This document shows, piece after piece, positions 58,901 through 63,560 of a stretch of 64,000 nucleotides of DNA. Location of the stretch: NCBI GenBank assembly GCA_014338405.1, contig JTDE01001304.1:66959-130958 (forward strand), in the 5' to 3' direction. This stretch comes from Paragonimus skrjabini miyazakii. Its lineage: Eukaryota > Platyhelminthes > Trematoda > Plagiorchiida > Troglotrematidae. The notes under the pieces were generated by a model. It made no database searches. It worked only from the letters and a program-made list of their open reading frames with translations, and was not told the DNA's origin. Numbering within the stretch: position 1 is the stretch's first letter; every line of letters starts with the position of its first letter. Both the position numbers and the translations under genes were made by a program.

Positions 58901-61005
58901 ACCAAGTACTGCGTGAAAATCAGTGGCTTTGTTTGTGGTTCTGTTTAAACGCTTAACCCATGTGTTGCATTCTCAAATAAACTACTCTTGTGTCGTCCGC
59001 GTTCTTGGCTCACAACATATGTTTCGTGTTGGACAACGTATGTCTCACCAGTTCTATGACTGTCTTCTAACCAAACTGTCTGGACGCTCTGTATCACGTT
59101 TAGTAACTGCCATTTTACACCCGCTAACTGTGAACGAAGATTGGAACTGTGGTATTTAAACGAAGTTTTAAAAAGTTATATCGGCCATGTGTAGAACATT
59201 ACGATGCTATGTCAACGTATGGGGAACTGTACCCAGGTTACTTTTGTCGAATTCTCTAATAAACTATTTTCTTCCTTTCGCGCACCTGCCTGCAGGAAAA
59301 AACCGCTGAGTTGGTTGCCCTCAGAGAACGTGTGACCAGCGTTGAGGAACGGGCTGACACGATGCAAAGAGAGTCCGAGCGTTTGAGGGAGCGGTTGGCT
59401 GAGTCAGAACGGGAGGCTAATCGCTTGTCTAGAAGCTTGTCTGCAGAGCGTTTCGAAAAAGAAAGAGCCTTGTCTGAGTTGCGACTAAGCGCTCTGCCTG
59501 TTGCTTATCGGCCATCCGGTTATGGCAGGTTCGTCTTGTGTGTTTATAAACCTTTTTAATCAGTTTCATAACAGGTTGTACTCACTGGTCTGTTATAGTT
59601 GCTGATACAGTAAACCTATAGATAGTCACGCTACTTTTCTTGTTAAGTGGCGTTCTTGCATCGATGGCCAGATATATGTTTCCAGGTAGTTTGGTGTCTG
59701 ATCGGTACTCAGATCGCATTCATGGAATATAAACATTAGATGACACAACAGTGGAACTGGCTAGAAATCACCCGAAAACTCTCTGATTGAAAAACTCCAC
59801 AGAAATGCCTGGTCATCATGTATTGGGCGGAAATTGTCCTGGTCCAGTAACAGTTTTTTAAACTTTCTTCTGGTACTATACCATCTGTTAAGCGTGTGCA
59901 ATTCTGTATGGCTGTCGTGCCTCACGAGAAAACAAATTACCCTGGACGGCTTGCTGAAGTACCGAAAGTGTGTACTGGCTTTACGACCAACAGCCAAGAC
60001 AACCGTAAACTATACTGTATCCACGCATCCGTTTGAAAAACTTACAACACGTTAATTCAAAGATATTCCTTTAGCTGGAACCACTGTGAACCGTCTCATC
60101 TGAAGACGACTAAATTGAGAAGTACCTAAGGGATGCTAGCGAGCGATCTGGTGTGCAGGTCATCAGACTCGTGGCTCAGCTAGCAGTGCGCAGGGTTTAG
60201 TGTGGGTTTTCGGAGTAGAAAATTTTTGGGGCTGATTACCATAGACGGAGCTGCTCTTTGTTGTTTGCGAATGTTCGAGAAAAACGAGAAGAATGCTGCT
60301 TTTTGTCAATAATGTAAAACTTGCCAACTATAGAATGTCTTATGGATATGACGCTGCAGTTCTACGGTAGCAAGAAACAGACAAATGCAACCGTGCATAT
60401 TACTGACGTTGGTTAAGCACAGAATCAACCAAATACCTGAAATGGATAAATGCCCACCAGTGCGGCCAAAATACTATGTAAGCAGAACCCCAGAATCAGA
60501 TCGATGGCAACCAAATCAATCCAGTGCCAGTGATGCCGCTTTCTGAACACTTGGTTTAACAACTTCAGTCATTAGTTGCTTATGGATGTTCAGATACATT
60601 TTAACGCTTGTTGGAAAAATATGTCTTCTCGAAGTCGTTTTGTTGACAGGTGAATGTGTTTACTTTCTTTTAAACATGTTAAGTGAAGTAAATTGAAACC
60701 GGTTCAAACTGTTAATTGTGTGCGCTTACTGCAGGCTACTCACTTCTGAACAGTGTCGTAAGGAGGAGACCGAAAATGTATTATGAGTAGTCGTGTTCTT
60801 CTGTCTTTATTCACCATAACGTAACCGGTCTGTCCTGACAACATTGAATATACCAGGATTTTCTTTTCATATTTTCATTTCTCGTTACCTCCCTCTCATT
60901 CCATGCATCGTGATCAATTGCAGCAGCATCGGAACTGGGCTATATCAAAGTTCAACACTTCCACGAGATCGTCATGCGTATCGTGAACGTGAAAGTGACT
61001 ACTGA
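1692..61005 (+). CDS. CEP135: CEP135/Bld10-family centriolar coiled-coil protein, 3' part (16 exons, 5' end outside window)
   Basis: Sixteen exons join into one open frame of about 1,103 residues ending in a TGA stop. Nearly all of it is predicted coiled coil rich in Glu, Arg, Leu and Gln. Motifs that match my recollection of vertebrate CEP135 and its paralogue TSGA10 occur in the same order: ERALVLELERL, NVHTLTAERD, AEAERDRAFVDL, ANEDAESW, and SAERFEKERALSELR near the C-terminus. CEP135 is a cartwheel/pinhead protein of the centriole. In the family the N-terminal region binds microtubules and CPAP, and the C-terminal part binds SAS-6, so this window would hold the SAS-6-binding side. Exon 1 aligns with CEP135 sequence that TSGA10 lacks, so I prefer CEP135. 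The N-terminal exons and start codon are missing. The visible part is several hundred residues longer than the matching human segment. Small in-frame exons could have been missed, because almost every junction is phase 0. Confidence 0.85.
1988..3375 (+). other. Intron 1 (1,388 bp)
   Basis: A GT-AG phase 0 intron. A small tRNA-like patch near 2088-2125 (TAGTTCAGTCGG followed by ATTCAAGTCCC) is too compressed to be a tRNA gene. Nothing else was recognised. Confidence 0.7.
3376..3504 (+). CDS. CEP135: CEP135 exon 2 (residues 100-142)
   Basis: The exon has 129 bases, phase 0 at both ends, with acceptor CGTTTCAG and donor CAA|GTAAGT. It encodes a short coiled coil (LESQIQELRADRDRL) followed by a Ser/Pro/Arg linker, SPSPLTRSRS. 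The linker resembles the low-complexity Ser-rich break seen at this point in the family. The ATG at 3343 upstream is intronic and is not a gene start. Confidence 0.8.
4969..5121 (-). repeat. tRNA-derived SINE, copy 1 (headless)
   Basis: The body of the SINE is in reverse orientation. It has the conserved block ACTAGACTCGAGTTTCGCTC and GAGCTCGTCAG in common with the copy at 39486. The tRNA-like head is missing. Confidence 0.7.
7655..7858 (-). repeat. tRNA-derived SINE, copy 2
   Basis: A diverged, nearly full-length reverse copy. It retains the segment CATGCACGTTGTTCATGAGG and a B-box-like AGTTCTAATCCCGG when read on the minus strand. The body is more mutated than the 39486 copy. Confidence 0.65.
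8041..8145 (-). repeat. tRNA-derived SINE, copy 3 (tail half)
   Basis: Only the 3' half is present, in reverse orientation. It keeps GAGTAGTCAGGGATT and CATTCCCATAGACTTTCCAG. It stops where the SINE enters its middle block. Confidence 0.65.
8288..8506 (+). repeat. tRNA-derived SINE, copy 4 (with both promoter boxes)
   Basis: This forward copy shows an A-box-like TGGCGCAGTTG at 8291-8301 and a B-box-like GGTTGCTAATCCC at 8333-8345, spaced as in a tRNA-type RNA polymerase III promoter. The SINE body follows, ending in the shared terminus CATCAGTAAT. A run of ten A interrupts the middle. Confidence 0.7.
11460..11552 (+). CDS. CEP135: CEP135 exon 3 (residues 143-173)
   Basis: The exon has 93 bases, phase 0, too short to stand out as an open frame. 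The acceptor is TCTCTACAG and the donor is GAA|GTGAGT. It encodes LRQERDDLRNLLNKLEQRVQ, matching the family block of the form RDELQ-MLE-FE-Y-EDIQ. In human CEP135 and TSGA10 that block is followed directly by the NVK-LTAERDK block, which is exon 4 here. Confidence 0.85.
11553..13761 (+). other. Intron 3 (2,209 bp)
   Basis: A GT-AG phase 0 intron. No recognisable element was found on either strand. Confidence 0.7.
13762..13824 (+). CDS. CEP135: CEP135 exon 4, micro-exon (residues 174-194)
   Basis: This exon of only 63 bases is phase 0, with acceptor TTTCTTTGCAG and donor GAT|GTAAGT. It encodes IQKNVHTLTAERDQINKLYN. This is the most recognisable short motif of the CEP135/TSGA10 family (NV-LLTAERDKL-LYNEA in vertebrates). 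It continues exon 3 without a gap relative to human CEP135. Confidence 0.88.
13825..15015 (+). other. Intron 4 (1,191 bp)
   Basis: A GT-AG phase 0 intron with nothing recognised inside. Open frames on both strands here have no coiled-coil or domain signal. Confidence 0.7.
15016..15192 (+). CDS. CEP135: CEP135 exon 5 (residues 195-253)
   Basis: The exon has 177 bases, phase 0, with acceptor CTGTTTTCAG and donor AAA|GTGAGT. It encodes a helical segment with LRRAEAERDRAFVDLSRVTA then ERDGL. This resembles TSGA10 at the matching place (LRRVETERDVAFTDLRRMTT in my recollection) even more than human CEP135. Confidence 0.87.
15193..15501 (+). other. Intron 5 (309 bp)
   Basis: A short GT-AG phase 0 intron with a long pyrimidine-rich 3' half. 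No element was seen in it. Confidence 0.7.
15502..15702 (+). CDS. CEP135: CEP135 exon 6 (residues 254-320)
   Basis: The exon has 201 bases, phase 0, ending at donor AAA|GTGAGA. The acceptor ATGCCACCAG keeps the frame. A nearby AG at 15510-15511 would break it. The product is a Gln/Glu/Arg-rich coiled coil containing QISAERDEAVRRANELRGRV. It is separated from exon 5 by only 309 bases. Confidence 0.8.
17851..17950. other. Assembly gap (100 N)
   Basis: Exactly 100 undetermined bases, the conventional size for a gap of unknown length. Any reading frame across it is artificial. Confidence 0.98.
19324..19400 (-). repeat. Possible tRNA-derived relic
   Basis: Reading the minus strand, GGTTTGAATC (19331-19340) resembles a B box. 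Only weak similarity to an A box is present upstream. It may be a decayed SINE head. Confidence 0.25.
22090..22260 (+). repeat. tRNA-derived SINE, copy 5
   Basis: A forward copy beginning in the middle of the head. It has ATGCACTACTGACGAGCTCT, then CTAGTGCTTCTTTTCGAAAC and the terminus CTACTCATCAGTAAT. These match the reverse complement of the 39486 copy closely. Confidence 0.72.
25133..25372 (+). CDS. CEP135: CEP135 exon 7 (residues 321-400)
   Basis: The exon has 240 bases, phase 0, with a strong acceptor (CATTTTCCCCCAG) and donor CAA|GTGGGT. It encodes 80 residues of uninterrupted coiled coil, for example IAQLRTELDRLRQVVEEKTD. It lies in the part of the protein that is longer than in vertebrates, so alignment to a specific human segment is loose. 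Confidence 0.82.
25373..25537 (+). other. Intron 7 (165 bp, shortest)
   Basis: The shortest intron in the gene, GT-AG phase 0, ending in a weak AAG acceptor. It is too small to hold any element. Confidence 0.72.
25538..25738 (+). CDS. CEP135: CEP135 exon 8 (residues 401-467)
   Basis: The exon has 201 bases, phase 0, with donor CAG|GTAAGT. The acceptor is ATACGAAG, with a purine at -3. It is weaker than its neighbours and is chosen because it is the one that continues the frame after a pyrimidine-rich stretch. The product is coiled coil with LNDKIRKLEGEMEDLDGKFQ. Confidence 0.8.
27184..27252 (-). pseudogene. Degenerate tRNA or SINE head
   Basis: The minus strand has an excellent D-arm/A-box, TAGCTCAGCTAGTAGAGCAC (27226-27245). 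The anticodon stem does not pair, and the expected T-loop GGTTCGAATCC is decayed to ATAAGAATCC. It is therefore a pseudo-tRNA or the head of a tRNA-derived SINE, not a working gene. Confidence 0.45.
27985..28400 (-). mobile_element. Penelope-like element fragment, GIY-YIG endonuclease remnant
   Basis: On the minus strand one frame (about 28398-28142) reads SFCIYSLTCYFQAGYVGRTT then KRLSERIRGHLSKWL. This is the typical Penelope-type GIY-YIG pattern, with the usual Cys partly lost. A second frame (down to about 27985) continues with INSGEAFQVIY and TAEATVMRF, which matches the C-terminal part of the same domain in the intact copy at 45851 (TTAFRFIY, YAEAVAIRKF). The frame change shows it is broken. 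No reverse transcriptase part is visible. It abuts the Ty3/gypsy remnant in the opposite orientation. Confidence 0.7.
28390..28884 (+). pseudogene. Ty3/gypsy gag remnant
   Basis: Two frames (about 28390-28545 and 28594-28884) resemble capsid-type gag. The second has KIYHPTEIT, then ESVNDFISRF, a pattern seen upstream of protease in K02A2.6-like polyproteins. A frameshift separates the two parts. No zinc knuckle survives. Confidence 0.55.
29198..29525 (+). pseudogene. Ty3/gypsy aspartic protease remnant
   Basis: The frame contains FELVTGSAVTLL where retropepsins have a D-T-G-S/A catalytic loop. The catalytic Asp is replaced by Val. A frame break follows VTKASG, then a LLGRDWM motif typical of the protease end. 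It is inactive as written. Confidence 0.7.
29650..30400 (+). pseudogene. Ty3/gypsy reverse transcriptase remnant
   Basis: Recognisable pieces are KEGTIEPIPYADWAAPIIPV (after an in-frame stop), ICGDYK, FRYARLPFTGNCAPSIFQRT and YLEDLL, the last where the Y-x-D-D motif belongs. The region that should carry the first catalytic Asp reads EVGLES. At least two stops and one frameshift occur before 30022. Both metal-binding motifs are damaged. Confidence 0.8.
30400..30945 (+). pseudogene. Ty3/gypsy RNase H remnant
   Basis: The sequence reads ILSCDASPRGIGAVLLHKLP, then a stop, then YSQPDQEALAITSGVKRFHQ. After a frameshift it reads LISLLGEKKTIQQIA and the spacer end AADAMNRLP. The first Asp (CDAS) remains. 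The T-D-H motif reads THH in the shifted frame. Confidence 0.75.
31075..31847 (+). pseudogene. Ty3/gypsy integrase remnant
   Basis: The core domain has all three acidic residues: HLDIFG, TDDGPEF and NGLAERAVQ, with 35 residues between the second and third (DX35E). A frameshift lies near 31450. Upstream, HPGIVKMKSLPQNATPKVQL joins two blocks that are normally separated by the rest of the HHCC zinc-binding region, so that part was deleted. Confidence 0.8.
31959..32020 (+). repeat. tRNA-Leu/Ser-like relic
   Basis: TAGCCGAGTGGAGAAGGCGC resembles the D-arm/A-box of a type II (Leu or Ser) tRNA. A degenerate T-loop GGGATTCAAGC follows. There is no matching acceptor stem. It is probably a SINE head or pseudo-tRNA, about 100 bases after the integrase remnant. 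Confidence 0.4.
32693..32911 (+). CDS. CEP135: CEP135 exon 9 (residues 468-540)
   Basis: The exon has 219 bases, phase 0, with acceptor TTTTTAATTCAG and donor AGG|GTGTGT. It encodes coiled coil (LEKAANEKLQERIDAVTHG) loosely resembling the vertebrate block DKEKDFLQETVDEKTEKIAN. It follows the intron that hosts the Penelope and Ty3/gypsy relics. Confidence 0.82.
34670..34742 (-). repeat. tRNA-like relic with perfect B box
   Basis: The minus strand has GGTTCGAATC at 34673-34682, the exact T-loop consensus. A convincing D arm is not present. Likely a decayed SINE head or pseudo-tRNA. Confidence 0.3.
35938..36027 (-). repeat. tRNA-derived SINE, copy 6 (middle fragment)
   Basis: A reverse-strand middle block, with ACTAGACTCAAGTTC and TTAGAGCTCGTCAATAAT, matching the 39486 copy with several substitutions. 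Confidence 0.6.
36303..36362 (-). repeat. tRNA-like relic
   Basis: The minus strand reads GGGTTTGAATTCC, a B-box-like motif preceded by an anticodon-arm-like stretch. No intact tRNA structure could be drawn. Confidence 0.3.
37120..37320 (+). CDS. CEP135: CEP135 exon 10 (residues 541-607)
   Basis: The exon has 201 bases, phase 0, with acceptor TTTTTGTTGCAG and donor AGG|GTCAGT. It encodes a coiled coil including REREELVQRSASLRERLLEV. Its length equals that of exons 6 and 8. Confidence 0.82.
38180..38277 (-). repeat. tRNA-derived SINE, copy 9 (old, diverged)
   Basis: Weak but collinear similarity to the head and middle of the 39486 copy: GAGGCTCGTTAGTAGTACGT, then GTAGAACCCC, then TCATGCAGCAACGGTG. 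Confidence 0.45.
39486..39702 (-). repeat. tRNA-derived SINE, copy 7 (best-preserved reverse copy)
   Basis: A nearly complete reverse copy of about 217 bases. Its minus strand carries GGTTCAAGTCCC, a clean B box, just after the head. The body and the terminus CTACTCATCAGTAAT (reverse complement at 39486) follow. It is the reference for the other copies. Confidence 0.75.
39934..40254 (-). pseudogene. Possible helix-turn-helix transposase N-terminus
   Basis: A 106-codon reverse frame. The section LTTDQRIELVLIYSACHESV then REFN and FRRLMEKF resembles the N-terminal helix-turn-helix found in some animal transposable-element proteins. It stops soon afterwards, and the next bases show the helix-turn-helix continuation only in another frame. 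Identification rests on pattern alone. Confidence 0.3.
40079..40190 (-). repeat. Dispersed repeat block, copy A
   Basis: Contains TCAGTTGTCAG, GTTGGC and CAGTGTGATCTG at the same spacing as the block at 42268. It lies inside the possible helix-turn-helix frame. Confidence 0.5.
41925..42290 (-). pseudogene. Non-LTR (LINE) reverse transcriptase fragment
   Basis: The minus strand reads, in three successive frames, VSLLSCTGKLLARVLTNRLD, then GRSLND and VMDFSRAVNSVSRE, then SVGKFGCPDKVT. These are the RT blocks usually written ISLLSTTGKLLARVLLNRL, FVDFTKAFDTVNRE and L-KFGCP-K in LINE proteins. At least two frameshifts occur and the Asp motif is kept (MDFSRA). Neither end of a LINE was found. Confidence 0.72.
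42268..42370 (-). repeat. Dispersed repeat block, copy B
   Basis: Similar to 40079-40190 at a guessed 65-70% identity, with TCAGTTGTCAG, ATTGGC and AGTGTGATCTG in the same order. It lies directly upstream of the LINE fragment on the minus strand. Confidence 0.5.
42421..42434. repeat. Short CA microsatellite
   Basis: About seven CA units. It is too short to be of note except as a possible polymorphic marker. Confidence 0.6.
43849..44088 (+). CDS. CEP135: CEP135 exon 11 (residues 608-687)
   Basis: The exon has 240 bases, phase 0, with acceptor TTTCTTCATTCTAAG and donor GAG|GTAAGG. It encodes 80 residues of coiled coil, with an Ala/Arg/Gln-rich first half and SQLERELRVEREDYTQLRAR in the second. 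GC content and codon use are visibly higher than in the surrounding intron. Confidence 0.83.
44089..45243 (+). other. Intron 11 (1,155 bp)
   Basis: A GT-AG phase 0 intron. I see nothing recognisable in it. Confidence 0.7.
45244..45549 (+). CDS. CEP135: CEP135 exon 12, ending at a non-canonical GC donor (residues 688-789)
   Basis: The exon has 306 bases, phase 0, with acceptor CATTCCGATTTCAG. It encodes SRTREVNELRQANEDA and later ENDRLRDDLNQLVREAQTLQ, matching the vertebrate block with EINSLRRQL and ENRRLQDDL. The frame ends in a stop 12 bases after the proposed exon end. The only junction that keeps the frame and the family alignment is CAG|GCTAGT, a GC donor. The one GT nearby (45554) would be phase 1 and would run into a stop in exon 13. 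Confidence 0.8.
45808..45946 (+). repeat. Left arm of the Penelope inverted repeat
   Basis: Pairs with the reverse complement of 46624-46762. It contains the ATG (45851) of the GIY-YIG frame. Confidence 0.85.
45851..46600 (+). CDS. Penelope-like GIY-YIG endonuclease, intact frame without reverse transcriptase
   Basis: This frame of 249 codons has no stop. Residues 1-32 are encoded within the left inverted repeat. Residues about 75-130 resemble the linker before the endonuclease in Penelope proteins. Residues about 136-235 form the GIY-YIG nuclease: NVIYEYRCRCGTSYIGRTER, then KHIPKW, and later AFRFIY, YAEAVAIRKFKPVLCVQKQ and a final LPW. The YIG motif, the following Arg (RTER) and the His of KHIPKW are present. 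Penelope nucleases nick target DNA to prime reverse transcription. With no RT here it cannot mobilise itself. Whether it is expressed from inside a CEP135 intron is unknown. The open frame implies a young insertion or some constraint. Confidence 0.8.
   Translation: MSRQISLHLYECILQTIYISVRKRAKDQRKSIVTNLQEEMVMLEATLQLNGNPKPFIARFKQPIDIGLRPDTVSKKPVFLRLPFRDDGVCQLIHRRLVSSVARTYSAVVPGILFRTLWIPTPCVKQLVPESAKFNVIYEYRCRCGTSYIGRTERQWRTKIMKHIPKWINKQVTQAHDVTVAHRSREPASSTARYIPLTQHQCDPTTAFRFIYSTSHRRTLRYAEAVAIRKFKPVLCVQKQLSVGLSLPW
46624..46762 (-). repeat. Right arm of the Penelope inverted repeat
   Basis: Reverse complement of the left arm at about 93% identity by hand count, for example TGTCTGGACATAAATCG in this arm. 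It begins 24 bases after the GIY-YIG stop codon. Confidence 0.85.
47246..47335 (-). repeat. tRNA-derived SINE, copy 10 (diverged)
   Basis: Collinear with the 39486 copy: TCTCACTCTTGCTAATGCTC, then AATAGTGTATGCCAT and a B-box-like GGGGTTTGAAC on the plus strand where the head should be. Confidence 0.45.
48098..48490 (-). mobile_element. Penelope-like GIY-YIG fragment, mutated catalytic motif
   Basis: A reverse frame of 132 codons contains VIHIIYQCTCSGRDAFIDKT, then THIPLSLV, then HAKHIVATGQVVDP. These align with the Penelope pattern IY-C-C---YIGRT, HIP-W and ARHL--TGH-VDP. The YIG of the catalytic motif has become FID and the Trp of HIPKW is lost. It is a separate, older insertion from the one at 45808 and lies in the opposite orientation. 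Confidence 0.6.
49865..50173 (+). CDS. CEP135: CEP135 exon 13, best conserved block (residues 790-892)
   Basis: The exon has 309 bases, phase 0, with acceptor TTTTTCCAATCCAG and donor CAG|GTGATT. The segment EREELRQRAKGYLNEIARQE and the following MDQLRTANEDAESW align without gaps, from memory, to human CEP135 (EKEEMKSRVHKYITEVSRWE) and TSGA10 (MEQLRKANEDAENW). It is the strongest single piece of evidence for the identity of the gene. Confidence 0.9.
50174..54606 (+). other. Intron 13 (4,433 bp)
   Basis: A GT-AG phase 0 intron. Open frames of up to 122 codons on the minus strand (near 50818-51186) have no recognisable domain. Nothing else was seen. Confidence 0.7.
54607..54927 (+). CDS. CEP135: CEP135 exon 14 (residues 893-999)
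   Basis: The exon has 321 bases, phase 0, with acceptor ATGAATATTACAG and donor CAG|GTGAGC. It opens with an Ala-rich helix and continues with coiled coil. The segment QIREQLEQERSSNRNLQSSL and the following QAGRQKE match the family block of the form LLKKQLSNERHTVKNLESLL then ATNRDKE. Confidence 0.87.
54928..59295 (+). other. Intron 14 (4,368 bp)
   Basis: A GT-AG phase 0 intron. It contains one diverged SINE fragment at 57808. A 123-codon forward frame near 56983 shows no family resemblance. Confidence 0.7.
57808..57905 (-). repeat. tRNA-derived SINE, copy 8 (diverged)
   Basis: Collinear with the 39486 copy: CGAATTTTGCTCTCGTTAGA, then TGTGTATCCTCGCCGC and AAGAACTCCGG at the B-box position. 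Confidence 0.5.
59296..59528 (+). CDS. CEP135: CEP135 exon 15 (residues 1000-1076 plus split codon)
   Basis: The exon has 233 bases, phase 0 in and phase 2 out, with acceptor ACCTGCCTGCAG and donor CAG|GTTCGT. It carries the C-terminal signature SLSAERFEKERALSELRLSA. The human counterparts are ISTERYERERAIQEMRRHG in CEP135 and LGTERFERERAVQELRR in TSGA10. The coiled coil ends here and a flexible Tyr/Pro/Gly/Ser tail begins. Confidence 0.9.
59529..60923 (+). other. Intron 15 (1,395 bp)
   Basis: A GT-AG intron, the only internal one in phase 2. A tRNA-like fragment GTGGCTCAGCTAGCAG near 60171 was noted. Nothing else was seen. Confidence 0.65.
60924..61005 (+). CDS. CEP135: CEP135 exon 16, C-terminal tail and stop (residues 1077-1103)
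   Basis: The acceptor is AATTGCAGCAG. Splicing after the first CAG completes a split Ser codon and reads a short Ser/Gly-rich then charged tail, ending RERESDY and TGA at 61003-61005. The tail is unstructured and has the same character as the vertebrate tails, which are Ser/Pro/Arg-rich. This exon is too short to appear as a notable open frame. Confidence 0.75.
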
Positions 61006-61180
61006 CTCATTTTTTTCCCCTGTGTGAAGCAAAATGCGCATTGTATTATTTATCAGTTTTTATCCCAAAAGAAACAAAGTTGTGGCTTTGTTGCAAGCTA
61101 CAACTAAATAATGTATTGGTCGATTAACAATTTTTACGTGCAGAAAAATAAATCTGTTTATTGTTTTTAATCTATAATTA
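61006..61180 (+). other. CEP135 3' UTR (approximate end)
   Basis: The sequence from the stop codon to a little past AATAAA at 61147. The end is inferred from the signal and is not directly visible. Confidence 0.5.
61147..61152 (+). promoter_or_regulatory. Poly(A) signal AATAAA for CEP135
   Basis: A canonical AATAAA lies about 140 bases after the stop codon and is followed by a T/G-rich stretch (TGTTTATTGTTTTTAATC). This suggests a short 3' UTR of roughly 160-180 bases. Confidence 0.6.
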
Positions 61181-61229
61181 GATTGCTTGGTGGCTGGATA
61201 CACTTCTGAGTAGAAGGATGAGTCTGTTG

Positions 61230-62260
61230 AACTGACGCGTTCAGTACACCCCCACTCGACAGACAGGTTTTATGCTAACCTCACTATCTTCGTTCAGACT
61301 TACCTCAGTATTACTGATGAGCGTTGGATGACTAACCACTTTTAAAGAGTGGATTGAGTGATGTAATGGTTTTGGTATCGGATAGTTGTGAACAGTGGTG
61401 GTGTTGTCTATACCTCGAGTTGATGGTTTTGGTATTGGTATGTTCGCCGAGCTTAGCATTCAGTTTGCAAACGTTTCATCACTAAGCGAGGTGACATCAT
61501 CAGTGCGTAATTGTTTTAGCTTATAGTTTTTGAGCTTGGAGACTGGTGAAGTACGATGGATGCCTGCTCTTATAAAGCAGAGTGAGTTGACCTTCTGACC
61601 TGAATTCTGGTTGGTCGCTCTTAGTTATTTACAATCTAGAACACACGACAATCTGCGAGCTCTGACACGTAGTCAGCCCAGAGTAGAATAAGAACACATG
61701 ACGACAATAGCGCGTAACTTTATCGAACACAAGAGAATGAGTCATATTGACGATGAGGCATAGATAAGACAAACATTCAACCAATCGATTATGTGAGTAA
61801 CACGATTGGATCGTTCGGGGCCAGGGTGAGAGAGAGCGGACACACACGCGTGTACGGGTAGACAGATAACATGCAGAAAACGGCAGGCGCGGATGCCACA
61901 GACCAGATCTACCACTGACTTATTCTTGATGCAGTTGAACCCTGACCTGATGTTTGATTGACTATTTCCTGCAGTTTTCGAGTCTTTGATCTGCAGTCTG
62001 ATTGGGTTTTCCCTGTTGCTGCCGAACTTTGCCCTCAAATATGATTGGCTAGTCCCTGTAATGGTGTCACGGGTACCTCCGTAAATATAGGTTACACTTG
62101 ATGAATTTTGGTTATTCATTGTGAAAGCACTTTTTAATGTCCCTATGCGTAACTTTCGTAAGTTCAGTAGAAAAAGTTTAGTTCCATGGGACACTGTAAG
62201 CTGAGTGTCAACTACCAGACAAACTGGCGATCGAATGATTGCCGAATTATTGGTCAAAAT
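61230..62260. other. Unexplained repeat-like stretch downstream of CEP135
   Basis: The stretch contains two copies, about 75 bases apart, of ATGGTTTTGGTAT (61374 and 61428). It also has several ATTGG (inverted CCAAT-box) motifs between 61990 and 62060, and a minus-strand frame of 171 codons (61742-62257) with no recognisable domain. It could be a transposon terminal repeat or leader, or a promoter region of a reverse gene. I cannot decide. Confidence 0.3.
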
Positions 62261-63300
62261 TCCGCCACAGAAGATTGAATGTACAAGTTTGTCACTCTTG
62301 TAGTACGGAGTGATGGTGGTTCAGCTTACATACGCGTTACTTTCTGGTAAACTATCAGGAATAATATGACTTCTCCTTCACTGCACCACCAACCAAGTGA
62401 AGTTATCACAAGAATACGTCCAGTGCGATAAGTAACATGTATGGACGGGGTGTGAATGGGGATCCAGTGAACGACAGATATTCGCCAAAGGTCACCTACA
62501 TAGTTATCTATGGGACGTCCATTGCAATAACGAGTAGTTTCGTTCATCCTGGGCAAGTGGCGACTCGCCTGGCTAACTTCTAATTGCGTAGTATATCTAA
62601 GCGGGGTCAACGCAAATGACGTAAACTGCGTTTTTATAAACTATGAGGGATGAGGTTTATAATTCATCCCCGGTTTTCTATCGGTGGATGTATAAGCAAC
62701 TCCTACCAACATATTACAACGAATCACGATTTTCTGAAGATACCCGCATCAAACGGTGTTCATGAAGTTGGTGGTATAGCTGGTTATCACTTTGGTCTGT
62801 GGTTTGAAGGTTGCCTAATGGAGATGCTAGCTGTTGAGAGCGCAGTAACCACAAAACTTGACAAATTCGTAATGAAGCGTTGATACTTGCTTTGATAAAG
62901 CTTGTTCGATGTGTTCTCATATACTGAATTGTACTAATTAACATGTGTGTGTACATGTGAGTCTAATGGCCAGTGTCGGTCTGACTGCCGAAACAAGTCT
63001 CCCGTGAAATGTTTGAGTCGGTCTACGTTGTTGCCCGGACGATTTGGAGCAAATATTGAAGTCAAAGGCGAAGCAGCATCTCTTCGCCATGATGTACAGA
63101 GTCAAGACCGTTCACAGTTAGTTTGCGGCTTCACTTCACTGTACGGACTAGCGTAAGACACTATCTGTTTCCTCTCGAAGTAGGCAGGTTGTAAACGAGT
63201 GATAACCGTTCCGTCCGGACTACCATGATGGTTGATGACGCAGTAACAACCCTTTAGTTGAAGTATCTTGAAAGGACACACAACAGCCGCTCAAGCTCTC
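62261..63300. other. Downstream flank, nothing recognised
   Basis: Several short open frames on both strands (for example 62326-62610 minus and 62947-63156 plus) show no motif or coiled-coil pattern that I can name. Confidence 0.5.
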
Positions 63301-63309
63301 GCCGTGAAC

Positions 63310-63560
63310 GACTCACGCGGAAAAACAAATGGGGGAAATTGTGAAGTACAATCAATCTCGATACAAGCTAGCCAGTGAAGTCAACAACAGGTCTCATCCA
63401 GGCTGAACAACGTTTATGATACGCTCAATAGCACTGTGGAAGTAATCAGTGATCTAAGAGTAGCAATGGAACGAAGCAATGGAGCTGAAATTCAATCAAA
63501 CAACAGAATATTTCAGTTGGCTGCCAATAACCGGTGTTTTGAGAAGAACCAACACGTGGC
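63310..63560 (+). pseudogene. Possible broken coding segment
   Basis: Adjacent frames read MGEIVKYNQSRYKLASEVNN and, after a one-base shift, RLNNVYDTLNSTVEVISDLR then VAMERSNGAEIQSNNRIFQL. The helical composition looks more protein-like than the surrounding sequence. No family is recognised. It could be an exon of a downstream gene with an assembly error, or a pseudogene, or chance. Confidence 0.25.
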
